Origin: Ferrovibrio sp046297595
GTDB taxonomy: Bacteria; Pseudomonadota; Alphaproteobacteria; Ferrovibrionales; Ferrovibrionaceae
Direction of reading: 5' to 3'
DNA length: 64,000 nucleotides
NCBI RefSeq assembly: GCF_046297595.1
Contig: NZ_JBKBHT010000001.1
Span: forward strand, 620,001-684,000
Positions within the stretch are counted from its first letter, which is position 1; each line of letters begins with the position of its first letter. Below are positions 6,655 through 14,733 of this stretch, one piece after another. The notes beneath the pieces were generated by a model that ran no database searches, was not told the origin of the DNA, and saw only the letters and a program-made list of their open reading frames with translations. Both the position numbers and the translations under genes were made by a program.

Positions 6655-9546
6655 TCAGGCCGCCTCGATGCGGCACAGCGTGGCCTTGTTCTCATGCATG
6701 TGGGTGACCGGGTCGTAGCCGTACGTGGTCACACCGTTGACCGACTCACCCAGCACGATCGGATCCGCGCCAGGCGGATAGTTCTTGCGCTGATCGACGC
6801 CCTGCCAGAAGCCGGAGAAGTGGAAGGGCATGAACACGACACCCTTGCCGACACGCGGCGTGACCATGGCCTTGACCTTGGCCTTGGCCTTGTTCTCCGG
6901 GCCGTAGACCCAGACATTCTGGCCTTCCTTGATACCAAGCCGGGCGGCGTCGTCCGGATGGATTTCCACGAACATGTTCTGCTGCAACTCGGCAAGCCAC
7001 TTGTTCGAGCGGGTTTCTTCGCCGCCGCCCTCGTATTCGACCAGTCGGCCGGAGGTCAGGATCAGCGGGAAATCCTTTGAGAAATCCTTGTCCTGAATGC
7101 TCTTGCCCAGGTGTGGCAGGCGATAGTCGCGGCGGTCGGCCATGGCCGGGTATTTGCCGACCAGGTCGCGACGCGAGGTGTAGATCGGCTCGCGGTGCAC
7201 CGGGATCGGATCGGGCAGGCCGAAGGCATTGGCACGGGCCTTGGCATTGCCCATCGCCTGCACGCCATGAGCCATGCAGACGCGGATGATGCCGCAGCTG
7301 TAATCGATCGCCCAGCCCACTGCATCCGGGTTGTTGCCGCCGATCTTCTCGATCGTGGCGCGCTCGGCATCGGTGAGTTCCTTGTCCCAGCCCATCTTCT
7401 TGAGCAGGCCGTAGGTGAACTCGGGATGGCCGTCCTGGATTTCGGAACCGACCGGATAGGAACCATCGGCCAGCAGCGACACGCCATTGCGCTCCACGCC
7501 GAAGCGGGCGCGGAAGGCGCCGCCGCCGTCCTTCACCGGCAGGTGCGTGTTATAGAGCACATGGGTACCCGGATGTTTCATCTCCGGCGTGCCCCAGCAT
7601 GGCCATGGCAGGCCGTAGAACTCGCCCTTCAGCGGACCGTTGGTGGCGCGCAACGAGACGATATCGAAATCGGCCTGATGTGCCATATGCTCCTTCAGGC
7701 GTTCCGGCGACTGACCGGAATAGCCGATCGACACGCTGCCCTTGTTCAACTCGCGCAGGATGTCCTCGACATTCGGCTCGTCGCCCTCGTCGATCTTGAT
7801 GTTCTTGAACAGCTCCTGCTCGAAGCCAAGCTTCTTGGCGAACTTGTACAGGATCCAGTGATCGGGCTTGGATTCGAAGACAGGCTTGACGATCTGCTCG
7901 CCCCACTGCAGCGACCGGTTCGAGGCCGTACGCGAACCGCGGGTCTCGAGCTGGGTGCAGGCCGGCAGCAGATAGGTGCCGTTCTTGCGGTCGGGCAGAG
8001 CTGCGGCGGTGGTCGGATGCGGGTCGACCACGACCATCAACTCCACCTTCTCCATGCCGGTGCGCATCTCGGGCATGCGCGGCACGGTATTGCCGCCATG
8101 GCCCCAGAAGAACATGGCCTTCACATTGTCTTTCTGCTCAAGGTCTTTCTTGTCGACCAGAACGGCATCGAACCAGCGGGTCGAAGGAATACCCTTGGTT
8201 TCCATCATCTTCTTCGACTCGAACCGGCTCTGCATCCAGTTGTAGTCGACATCCCAGACGCGGCACCAATGCTTCCAGGCGCCTTCGACCAGGCCGTAAT
8301 AGGCCGGCAGCGTGGTGACATCCAGGCCAAGATCGGTGCAGCCCTGCACGTTGCAGTGACCGCGGAAGATGTTGGCACCGCCGCCTTCCACGCCGATATT
8401 GCCGAGCGCGAGTTGCAGGATGGAAAGCGCGCGCACGTTGGCGGTGCCCACCGTGTGCTGGGTCACGCCCATGCACCAGATCAGGGTGCCGGGCCGGTTC
8501 TTGGCCATCAGCTCGGCGACGCGCTTCATCTGCTCGCCGGGCACGCCGGTGACCTTCTCGACTTCCTCAGGATTCCACTTGGCGACCTCGGCCCGGACGT
8601 CGTCCATGCCATAGACGCGCTGACGGATATATTCCTTGTCTTCCCAGCCATTCTCGAAGATGTGCCACAGCAGGCCCCAAATCACCGGAATGTCGGTGCC
8701 GGGGCGGATGCGCATGTATTCGGTGGCATGTGCTGCCGTGCGAGTGAAACGCGGATCGATCACGATCATCGGCGCCTTGTTCTTTTCCTTGCCGCGCAGC
8801 ACATGCTGCAGCGACACCGGATGCGCCTCGGCGGGATTGCCGCCCATGATCACGATGCACTTCGAATTGTGGATGTCGTTATACGAATTGGTCATCGCGC
8901 CGTAGCCCCAGGTATTGGCTACGCCGGCAACCGTGGTCGAATGGCAGATACGCGCCTGGTGATCGATGTTGTTGGTGCCCCAGAAGGCCGCGAACTTGCG
9001 GAACAGGTAGCCACCTTCGTTTGAGAACTTGGCCGAGCCGAGCCAGTAGACCGATTCCGGGCCCGACTTCTCGCGGATTTCAAGCAGCTTGTTGCCGATT
9101 TCCTCGATCGCCTGATCCCAGCTGATGCGGGTCCATTTCCCGTCTACGATCTTCATCGGATATTTCAGGCGACGATCGCCATGGGTGAGTTCGCGGATCG
9201 AGGCCCCCTTGGCGCAATGCGTACCAAGGTTGATCGGGCTGTCCCAGGTTGGTTCCTGACCAACCCATACGCCGTTCTCGACTTCCGCTGTCACGGTGCA
9301 GCCCACCGAGCAGTGGGTGCAGATATTCTTTTTCTTGACGATGTTGGCGCCAGCCGACGGCGCGGCCTGGGCCGATCGCACCATGGCCGGGCTCAGCGCC
9401 GACACGGCTGCCAACCCGCCGGCCGCCAAACCCGAAGCCTTCAGGAAACCGCGGCGATCCATCGTCTGCAGCGTGGCGCCGGCCAGAATGCCGGACAGCG
9501 TGCCCTTGGGGGCGGCACCGGCGGTGGAGCTCTTCTTGATCAACAT
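6655..9546 (-). CDS. fdhA: Formate dehydrogenase catalytic (alpha) subunit, molybdenum or tungsten, cysteine form
   Basis: A 963-residue DMSO-reductase-family oxidoreductase that oxidises formate to CO2 in the periplasm. A twin-arginine signal with DRRGFLKASGL sits at residues 30-40, so the enzyme is exported folded. The proximal 4Fe-4S cluster uses Cys76, Cys79, Cys83 and Cys111. The metal ligand is Cys201 in ARICHS, where FdnG-type enzymes have selenocysteine, so no UGA recoding is needed. Bis-MGD binding domains and the C-terminal ASP-decarboxylase-like fold follow. GGAGA stands before the ATG at 9546; MDRRGF (residue 29) is an alternative start that keeps the Tat motif. Operon order is torD-like, Tat peptide, fdhA, fdhB, fdhC. 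Confidence 0.97.
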   Translation of the reverse strand: MLIKKSSTAGAAPKGTLSGILAGATLQTMDRRGFLKASGLAAGGLAAVSALSPAMVRSAQAAPSAGANIVKKKNICTHCSVGCTVTAEVENGVWVGQEPTWDSPINLGTHCAKGASIRELTHGDRRLKYPMKIVDGKWTRISWDQAIEEIGNKLLEIREKSGPESVYWLGSAKFSNEGGYLFRKFAAFWGTNNIDHQARICHSTTVAGVANTWGYGAMTNSYNDIHNSKCIVIMGGNPAEAHPVSLQHVLRGKEKNKAPMIVIDPRFTRTAAHATEYMRIRPGTDIPVIWGLLWHIFENGWEDKEYIRQRVYGMDDVRAEVAKWNPEEVEKVTGVPGEQMKRVAELMAKNRPGTLIWCMGVTQHTVGTANVRALSILQLALGNIGVEGGGANIFRGHCNVQGCTDLGLDVTTLPAYYGLVEGAWKHWCRVWDVDYNWMQSRFESKKMMETKGIPSTRWFDAVLVDKKDLEQKDNVKAMFFWGHGGNTVPRMPEMRTGMEKVELMVVVDPHPTTAAALPDRKNGTYLLPACTQLETRGSRTASNRSLQWGEQIVKPVFESKPDHWILYKFAKKLGFEQELFKNIKIDEGDEPNVEDILRELNKGSVSIGYSGQSPERLKEHMAHQADFDIVSLRATNGPLKGEFYGLPWPCWGTPEMKHPGTHVLYNTHLPVKDGGGAFRARFGVERNGVSLLADGSYPVGSEIQDGHPEFTYGLLKKMGWDKELTDAERATIEKIGGNNPDAVGWAIDYSCGIIRVCMAHGVQAMGNAKARANAFGLPDPIPVHREPIYTSRRDLVGKYPAMADRRDYRLPHLGKSIQDKDFSKDFPLILTSGRLVEYEGGGEETRSNKWLAELQQNMFVEIHPDDAARLGIKEGQNVWVYGPENKAKAKVKAMVTPRVGKGVVFMPFHFSGFWQGVDQRKNYPPGADPIVLGESVNGVTTYGYDPVTHMHENKATLCRIEAA

Positions 9547-9580
9547 GGGGCGTCTCCGTGTGTCGTCTGCGGCGCGGCGA

Positions 9581-9784
9581 TCAGAGCCGATTGGAATCGT
9601 AATAGCGCTTCACGTGTTCGGTTTCCTTGTAGCGCTGCTTCTTGCGGGTCTCGGCATTCTCGGCCGCCTCCGCCTTGGTCGGGCCGACGGCTGCGGTCGC
9701 CACAGCAGCAGCCGCGGCACCAACGCCGGCCGTGCGCAGGAAATTGCGGCGATCCATCTGGTCTTTCTTCTCGGTGGCGGTCAT
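9581..9784 (-). CDS. Formate dehydrogenase region Tat-signal small protein
   Basis: A 67-residue peptide starting MTATEKKDQMDRRNFLRTAG, with the twin-arginine motif RRNFLR at residues 12-17, an alanine-rich hydrophobic core and a short charged tail ending YYDSNRL. It matches what I know as the formate dehydrogenase region TAT target family (TIGR02811), found just before fdhA in many proteobacteria. GGAGG lies before the ATG at 9784. After cleavage only about 27 residues would remain. Its function is not established; being a folded-export substrate next to FdhA, it may join the complex or help its export. It sits 31 bases after the TorD-like gene and 34 before fdhA. Confidence 0.9.
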   Translation of the reverse strand: MTATEKKDQMDRRNFLRTAGVGAAAAAVATAAVGPTKAEAAENAETRKKQRYKETEHVKRYYDSNRL

Positions 9785-9815
9785 TGCAGGTCCTCCGTGA
9801 AAATCGGCCCGGCCG

Positions 9816-10625
9816 TCAGGCGGCGAGGGCAAATGCCTGGGTTTCGATAGCCATGAACAGCCGGCCGACACTGCCGAGCGGCTGGTAGAGCCGGGCGCTG
9901 GGCGCCTGCTCAAGGTCGGTGAAAAAGCGTTCGCCCCAGGGCGCGACATGCTGGCGGAACAGCCGCTCCTGGGTGGTGAGTTCGGCCGGACCGCGGCCTT
10001 CGCCGCCGCTGATCAGCAGCGACATCAGCTCGCACAGCGCGCCCATATGGTCTTCCGGTTCGTGCACGCCCTCGGCGCGGGCGAAGCCCAGTTGCGCCAT
10101 ATCGCCGCGCAGCTTGGCCAGCGGTCGCTCATACAGGAAGCCTGTCCGGTAGAACGAGGCATAGGGCACCAGCTCGCCGCGCGGCAGACCAACAAAGAGT
10201 GTGTCGTATTCGTCCTGCGCGCGCTCCAGCGATGTCGCATGCGCCAACTCGGCCAGACGTGCGAGCGCCTGCCCCATCGGACTAGCATCGCCCTTCAGCT
10301 GGCCCAGCGCGGTCAGCAGCGCGGTATCGGGCCGCCGTGCCAGGCTGCGGCCGAGCAGAGCGTAGATCTGGGCGCGCCACCGGTCTTCCTCGGGGATCAC
10401 CGGCAGGGCATCCGCGGCCTGGATATCGGGATACAGATCGGGGCGCAGGTCGTGACGGGTCACTTGGCCGCCACAGGCCTTCTCGATGGCCAGCACATAT
10501 TCGCCAGGCACCCGGCCGGCTTTTTTCAGCCAGTGCCAGACATTGGCCTGCTTCACGCCCAGCAGCCTGGCCAGTTGTGTCTGGCCGCCGACGATGGCGA
10601 TGGCTTTCGTCAGTGCTTCGGTCAC
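9816..10625 (-). CDS. TorD-family FDH maturation chaperone with an N-terminal YdaS/Cro-type DNA-binding domain
   Basis: A 269-residue fusion. Residues 1-68 look like a YdaS/Cro-type helix-turn-helix (TQLARLLGVKQANVWHWLKK, then IEKACGGQVTRHDLRPDLYP). Residues 78-269 look like the all-helical TorD/DmsD chaperone, with EYDTLFVG, VPYASFY and the EPEDHMGALCELM segment that is the family signature. TorD proteins hold the Tat signal of molybdoenzymes until the cofactor is in place. The start is GTG at 10625 with AGAGG upstream. It heads the fdh operon, and a palindrome lies 37 bases upstream, so the fusion may sense apo-FDH and control its own operon. That last step is inference. Confidence 0.9.
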   Translation of the reverse strand: MTEALTKAIAIVGGQTQLARLLGVKQANVWHWLKKAGRVPGEYVLAIEKACGGQVTRHDLRPDLYPDIQAADALPVIPEEDRWRAQIYALLGRSLARRPDTALLTALGQLKGDASPMGQALARLAELAHATSLERAQDEYDTLFVGLPRGELVPYASFYRTGFLYERPLAKLRGDMAQLGFARAEGVHEPEDHMGALCELMSLLISGGEGRGPAELTTQERLFRQHVAPWGERFFTDLEQAPSARLYQPLGSVGRLFMAIETQAFALAA

Positions 10626-10661
10626 TTGGTCCTCTTCCCGTGCGTTAACCTACAAACTCTT

Positions 10662-10675
10662 TTGTTGAGCAACAA
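10662..10675. promoter_or_regulatory. Palindrome upstream of the torD-fdh operon, candidate operator
   Basis: TTGTTG-AG-CAACAA is a perfect inverted repeat with 6-bp arms. Read on the minus strand, its first half is also a -35-like TTGTTG, with TAGGTT 17 bp further on as a weak -10, so a protein bound here would cover the promoter of the operon. The helix-turn-helix part of the TorD fusion is the obvious candidate ligand, but this is untested. Confidence 0.45.
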
Positions 10676-10736
10676 TAAAAATCGCCATAAGGCACTGATA
10701 ACATTCCTGTTTTGCTGCATATGCGAAATTTTGATA

Positions 10737-10751
10737 GCGACTCTCAGTCGC
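10737..10751. repeat. Small inverted repeat in the fdh/antiporter intergenic region
   Basis: GCGACT-CTC-AGTCGC, 6-bp arms, lies directly after a TTGATA (10731-10736) that could be a -35 for the rightward antiporter gene. It may be an operator or a 5' hairpin; nothing else supports it. Confidence 0.3.
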
Positions 10752-10858
10752 AAATATCGCGCTGCTTCAAATTGCCGGAGCATTTGTGTTAACGATGCAT
10801 CCAAGCCCCTGTAAGTGCTGCCTTTACCACCCTCCACGTCCAAACGGATTCCCAGTCG

Positions 10859-12097
10859 ATGCCGCACGACACACCGCTGATCACCATGCTGGCCCTGGCC
10901 TTCGTGATCGCGTTTGCCTTCGGCATGATCGCCCAGAAGTTTCGCCTCTCGCCGCTGGTTGGCTATCTGCTGGCTGGAGTCCTGGTTGGGCCGCATACAC
11001 CCGGCTATGTCGCCGACTCGGTGCTGGCCCAGCAGCTGGCCGAAATCGGCGTGATCCTGCTGATGTTCGGCGTCGGCCTGCATTTCACGCCATCGGATCT
11101 GATGCGCGTGCGGTGGATCGCCATCCCCGGCGCGCTGGTACAGATCGCGGTGGCGAGCCTGCTCGGTTTCGGTCTCGCGCAAGTCTTCGGCTGGGGGCTC
11201 GGCGGCGGCCTTGTCTTTGGCTTGGCGCTGTCGGTCGCCAGCACCGTTGTATTGCTTCGTGCCCTGGAAAGCCGCGGCGAGGTGGAAAGCGGGCCGGGCC
11301 GCATCGCCGTCGGCTGGCTACTGGTTGAGGACATCTTCATGATCGCGGCGCTGCTTCTGCTGCCGCCGCTGGCCGATATCCTGGCCGGACGCGGCGACGG
11401 CAGCGAAAACATCTTCGCTGCCCTGCTGCTGACTGTCGTGAAGGTGGCGGCTTTCGCCGCGCTGGCTCTGATCGTCGGCAAGCGTGTCATCCCGTGGCTG
11501 CTGCAGCATGTGGCCGAAACCGGCTCACGCGAGTTGTTCACGCTTGCCGTGCTGGCCTGCGCGCTGGGCATCGCCTTCGGCGCCGCCGTGCTGTTCGATG
11601 TTTCCTTTGCGCTGGGCGCCTTCTTCGCCGGCGTGATCATGAACGAGTCGGACCTGAGCCACGATGCAGCGCAACGTTCGCTACCATTTCAGGATGCCTT
11701 TGCCGTGATGTTCTTCGTTTCGGTCGGCATGCTGTTCGACCCGCGCATAGTTTACGAGGCGCCGCTGGCCCTGCTGGGTGTGCTTCTGATCATCCTGGTC
11801 GGCAAGACGCTGGCAGCCTTCATCATCGTGCTGGCCTTCCGCCATCCGCTATCCACCGCCTTGACCGTTTCGGTCAGCCTCGCGCAGATCGGTGAATTCT
11901 CCTTCATCCTGGCCGGACTAGGCGTCTCGCTCGGCCTGCTTCCCGAGGAAGGCCGCGACCTGCTGATGGCCGGCGCGCTGCTGTCTATTGCATTGAACCC
12001 GCTGCTTTTTCGTGCGCTGGAACCGGCGGAAGCCTGGCTGCGCGCTCGCCCCGACCTGCTGCGTCGGCTGGGCTCGAAAGGCGACGGTCAGATTTAA
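10859..12097 (+). CDS. CPA2-family monovalent cation:proton antiporter (KefB/YbaL type) without an RCK domain
   Basis: A 412-residue protein with about twelve hydrophobic helices covering residues 8-395. Family features include QKFRLSPLVGYLLAGVLVGP in the first helices, VASTVVLLRALE, and FFAGVIMNESDLSHDA. YbaL and KefB of E. coli carry a further 150-200 residues of NAD-binding TrkA-N (RCK) domain; here the chain ends just after the last helix, so the gating domain is missing. The reading frame is otherwise clean, so this is a short natural form and not an obvious truncation. It overlaps the convergent DUF3306 gene by 4 bases. It splits the FDH region in two, which suggests a recent or loosely linked insertion. 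Confidence 0.88.
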   Translation: MPHDTPLITMLALAFVIAFAFGMIAQKFRLSPLVGYLLAGVLVGPHTPGYVADSVLAQQLAEIGVILLMFGVGLHFTPSDLMRVRWIAIPGALVQIAVASLLGFGLAQVFGWGLGGGLVFGLALSVASTVVLLRALESRGEVESGPGRIAVGWLLVEDIFMIAALLLLPPLADILAGRGDGSENIFAALLLTVVKVAAFAALALIVGKRVIPWLLQHVAETGSRELFTLAVLACALGIAFGAAVLFDVSFALGAFFAGVIMNESDLSHDAAQRSLPFQDAFAVMFFVSVGMLFDPRIVYEAPLALLGVLLIILVGKTLAAFIIVLAFRHPLSTALTVSVSLAQIGEFSFILAGLGVSLGLLPEEGRDLLMAGALLSIALNPLLFRALEPAEAWLRARPDLLRRLGSKGDGQI

Positions 12098-12681
12098 TCC
12101 GGTAATGCACCGCCATGGCGGCGGCGTGGTGGCGCGTAGACCGGGACTGACTCGGCAGCAGATTCGTCCCGCGCAACCTCTGGCGCCTCAGCCGGCAATT
12201 CCTCTGGCACTGCCTCGGCCACCAGATGCGGCGGTTCCTGTGGCAACACGGTTCCGGTTTCAGGTGCAGCCTCGTCCGATTTCGGCAGGCTGCCCTCGAA
12301 AACAGTCTTCACATACTTGGCGATGTCCTCGCCGGGCATAAAATCACCATAACCCGGTGCCGTGAAATCCCAGTTGTATTCGACCAGCGGCTGGTAATTC
12401 ACCACGCTGGGCTCGACCAGCCACAGTTTGCGCAACGCCGCTGCACGCAGGGCCGGCGGTACACCTTTTTTCAGAAACACGCTGAAGTCGCTGGCCTCGG
12501 TCAGCGTCTCGATCGGCGGCAGGGTCTCCGGATCGATCTCGACCTCTTCCTCCGCTCCGGCATTTGTCTCTGCGGGCTGTTCGACCGGCTTTTCCTCGCG
12601 AGCTTCGGCTTTACGGCGCGACCAACGCGACAGGAAACCGCCCTGCCCGTCGTCTTCAGGCCTGTCGCTGTCACGTGTCAT
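12094..12681 (-). CDS. DUF3306 protein of the formate dehydrogenase accessory cluster
   Basis: A 195-residue cytoplasmic protein with an N-terminal GGFLSRWSRRKAEAR segment, acidic linker, a conserved core DFSVFLKKGVPPALRAAALRKLW, then VNYQPLVEYNWDFTAPGYGDF, and a variable proline- and glutamate-rich tail. This is the pattern I know as DUF3306. The W-x-x-D-F-x-x-P-G-Y-G segment resembles a peptide-binding surface, but no function has been shown to my knowledge. It is the last gene of the run that begins at the CBS protein (17420) and lies 9 bases after DUF3305. Constant association with FDH genes implies a role in assembly or cofactor insertion. Confidence 0.86.
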   Translation of the reverse strand: MTRDSDRPEDDGQGGFLSRWSRRKAEAREEKPVEQPAETNAGAEEEVEIDPETLPPIETLTEASDFSVFLKKGVPPALRAAALRKLWLVEPSVVNYQPLVEYNWDFTAPGYGDFMPGEDIAKYVKTVFEGSLPKSDEAAPETGTVLPQEPPHLVAEAVPEELPAEAPEVARDESAAESVPVYAPPRRRHGGALPD

Positions 12682-12690
12682 GCGATGGCT

Positions 12691-13239
12691 CTATTCATCT
12701 TCGGGCATCTGGCGCAGCGGATCGGACTCATACAACCGCGTCCGACGAGCCAGCGCTTCGGGATCGGCGCGGTCGCGCTTGCGCTTGTAATGCTCCTTGG
12801 TCGGCGGATGGCGGCGCACGTAGTCGGTCACCCAGGCCAGAATCGCCTCGGGCATCGGCACGAAATCCACGATGTCGTCGCCGGTGTCGTTATGGGCATG
12901 CGCCTCGCCGGGATCGACGGATGCGCCATACAGTTCGATGCCCGGCTGTTCCCCGCTGCTGCGCAGGAATATCCACACCGCTGGCTGCGCGCTTTCGATA
13001 TTGTAAGCGTAAGTCTCGCTCTCGTGGCGATAGAGCACCAGCTCGGCGGCACCGGCATAGAACTGCGTCCAGCCCTCGCCCTCGGCCAGCTTGGTCCAGG
13101 CGGGCGAGTCCGGCACGCCGGGCAGCACCTGCACCGGCCGCCAGCTGTAATCCACCCAGGGATTGTCCAGCTTGCGGCGTTCCAGGATCACGCCAACCAT
13201 GCGCGATTCCGTTTCCGGTGGTCTGATATCGCTGCCCAT
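12691..13239 (-). CDS. DUF3305 protein of the formate dehydrogenase accessory cluster
   Basis: A 182-residue soluble protein. The core reads MVGVILERRKLDNPWVDYSW, then LVLYRHESETYAYNIES, PAVWIFLR and a C-terminal KEHYKRKRDRADPE charged stretch; this is the DUF3305 pattern as I remember it. No cysteine cluster, no nucleotide motif, no signal. It begins 2 bases after the stop of the DUF6352 gene and ends 9 before DUF3306, so all three are surely one transcript. It might form a complex with DUF3306, which is present beside it wherever I recall it; the molecular task is unknown. Confidence 0.86.
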   Translation of the reverse strand: MGSDIRPPETESRMVGVILERRKLDNPWVDYSWRPVQVLPGVPDSPAWTKLAEGEGWTQFYAGAAELVLYRHESETYAYNIESAQPAVWIFLRSSGEQPGIELYGASVDPGEAHAHNDTGDDIVDFVPMPEAILAWVTDYVRRHPPTKEHYKRKRDRADPEALARRTRLYESDPLRQMPEDE

Positions 13240-13241
13240 CT

Positions 13242-14264
13242 TCAGCTTCCCGAATTCAGCGGCAAGTTTATCACAAGATTCTGCGGTTTCATCCGCACCC
13301 GGCCCTGCCCATCCATCGCCAAGCCCAGGTAGACCGGCCGGCCGGCCACGCGCGGCAGCATCAGCGAGGGATCGCGGAATTCCAGGCGGAACAGTGCCAG
13401 GACCTGGCGCAGGCGATCATCGTCCACGCTCTGGCCTTCATACAGCGCATTCATGATACCGCTGGCCGTGGCATCCAGCCCGATATGCCAGACCCAGCGT
13501 TCGTCGCGGATGGTCTGCACCGGCTGTACCTGCACGGCGGCGCCGGTGAGCCGTTCGACCCAGAGCTCGATCACGCGGGCAAAGGCATCCTGACCGGGCC
13601 GGGTGAAGCCAAAATCCAGCACAAAATCGTGCCGGTCGCTGCGGCCCCAGTATTCCGCCGCATTCTCCTTGGTCAGGATATCCATGTCGACGCTGCGCAG
13701 GGCCGTGCCGGCCTGGGCCACCAGCGCCCCGAGCGAGCCGAAACCGCCGGCCGCCAGCATCTCCACCGTTTCCTCGTCGGCCAGCAGGATGCGGCCTTCC
13801 TGTGTGGTGGCCTTCTGCACGCGGAAAAACAGTTCGGCTGCCCGCAGGCGGAAGGCATCGCGGCTGCCATCCAGCAGATCGCGCAGGATAGCGGCGGCCA
13901 GATGATCGATGAACAGGGCCGGCACCGGCGGCGCGTCGGGCCGGAACAGGCCGACATAAGCCGCTTCCACGCTGCCCGCCTTCAGCAGATGGTCGCGGAA
14001 GCGCAGGAAGATGCCGTAATTCTCGCGTGCATCGGCATCGGCCAGTGCAGCCAGTTCCGCCGCCGGCACGATCCGCAGGGGCTGCTGCAGCAGATCGGCA
14101 TGCAGGCGGCGTTCGGCGGCGCAGGCCTCGTCCGGAGGCAACATTTCGGGCCGGCTTAAGTAAGCCCGGACGAAATCCTCACCGGCCAGCAGGCGGCCAT
14201 CATCCGCGCGGTCGAGCAGGTCGTAGCCGCTGGACATCCAGAAGGCGTTCGGCGTCTCAGCCAT
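13242..14264 (-). CDS. DUF6352 protein of the formate dehydrogenase accessory cluster
   Basis: A 340-residue soluble protein starting MAETPNAFWMSSGYDLLDR. Other recognisable stretches are FVRAYLSRPEMLPP, ALFIDHLAAAILRDLLDG, FFRVQKATTQEGRILLADEE and a C-terminal DPSLMLPRVAGRPVYLGLAMD. I recall this as the DUF6352 family of FDH clusters. No catalytic motif is visible. The start at 14264 has GGGAGA upstream and overlaps the end of the DUF6505 gene by 8 bases; the longer frame to 14501 lies fully inside that gene. Translational coupling through the entire run suggests fixed stoichiometry of the products. Confidence 0.82.
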   Translation of the reverse strand: MAETPNAFWMSSGYDLLDRADDGRLLAGEDFVRAYLSRPEMLPPDEACAAERRLHADLLQQPLRIVPAAELAALADADARENYGIFLRFRDHLLKAGSVEAAYVGLFRPDAPPVPALFIDHLAAAILRDLLDGSRDAFRLRAAELFFRVQKATTQEGRILLADEETVEMLAAGGFGSLGALVAQAGTALRSVDMDILTKENAAEYWGRSDRHDFVLDFGFTRPGQDAFARVIELWVERLTGAAVQVQPVQTIRDERWVWHIGLDATASGIMNALYEGQSVDDDRLRQVLALFRLEFRDPSLMLPRVAGRPVYLGLAMDGQGRVRMKPQNLVINLPLNSGS

Positions 14265-14733
14265 CGGGACTGATCTCCCAGATCTTGGTATGCAGTGTCT
14301 CACCCGGCGGCGGTACAACGCGGAACTGTTCGCGGATCGCCTCGCCTTCGATGAAACGGCTGAGCGACAGCAGCGTATTGATCGGATGCTCGCAGAGCGA
14401 GGCGGCGTAATCGATTTCCTCACGCGCCGCCGCCTCTGCGACACGCACATCGGGCGCGCCATAGGCTTCGACAAGATGCTGCGCCAATGCCGCAACGGCA
14501 TCTTCGTATTCTTCGGGCTCGATGGCCGCCACCGTCACCAGGGTGGACCAACCGAAACTGCCCAGACCGAGGAAGCCATTGGCAAAGGCCTGCCGCTGCT
14601 GCCGGCTCAGGGTCTCCGGATCGGCATCGGCGAAGACGAAGGTGCCCGGCACCGCCCATTCGCCGGGCATGGCAGCCAGCGGGAAAACCCGCGTGTCGGA
14701 TTCATCGAAGCGGATGCAGCGCAGCAGCTTCAC
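14257..14733 (-). CDS. DUF6505 protein of the formate dehydrogenase accessory cluster
   Basis: A 158-residue protein starting MKLLRCIRFDESDTRVFPLA, with GEWAVPGTFVFADADPETL and GFLGLGSFGWSTLVTVA following. This matches my memory of DUF6505. It has no signal peptide, membrane segment or metal motif apart from two scattered cysteines. It overlaps its upstream neighbour, the ligase-fold gene, by 4 bases (ATGA) and its downstream neighbour by 8. Function unknown; it belongs to the same tight FDH accessory run. Confidence 0.82.
   Translation of the reverse strand: MKLLRCIRFDESDTRVFPLAAMPGEWAVPGTFVFADADPETLSRQQRQAFANGFLGLGSFGWSTLVTVAAIEPEEYEDAVAALAQHLVEAYGAPDVRVAEAAAREEIDYAASLCEHPINTLLSLSRFIEGEAIREQFRVVPPPGETLHTKIWEISPDG

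Noticed and set aside
8930..8960. A selenocysteine codon in fdhA
   Set aside because: The metal-ligand codon (TGC, residue 201, about 8944-8946 on the minus strand) encodes cysteine; no UGA or SECIS element is needed.
7111..9024. A 637-codon open frame on the plus strand
   Set aside because: Antisense to fdhA; low-complexity composition and no ribosome site.
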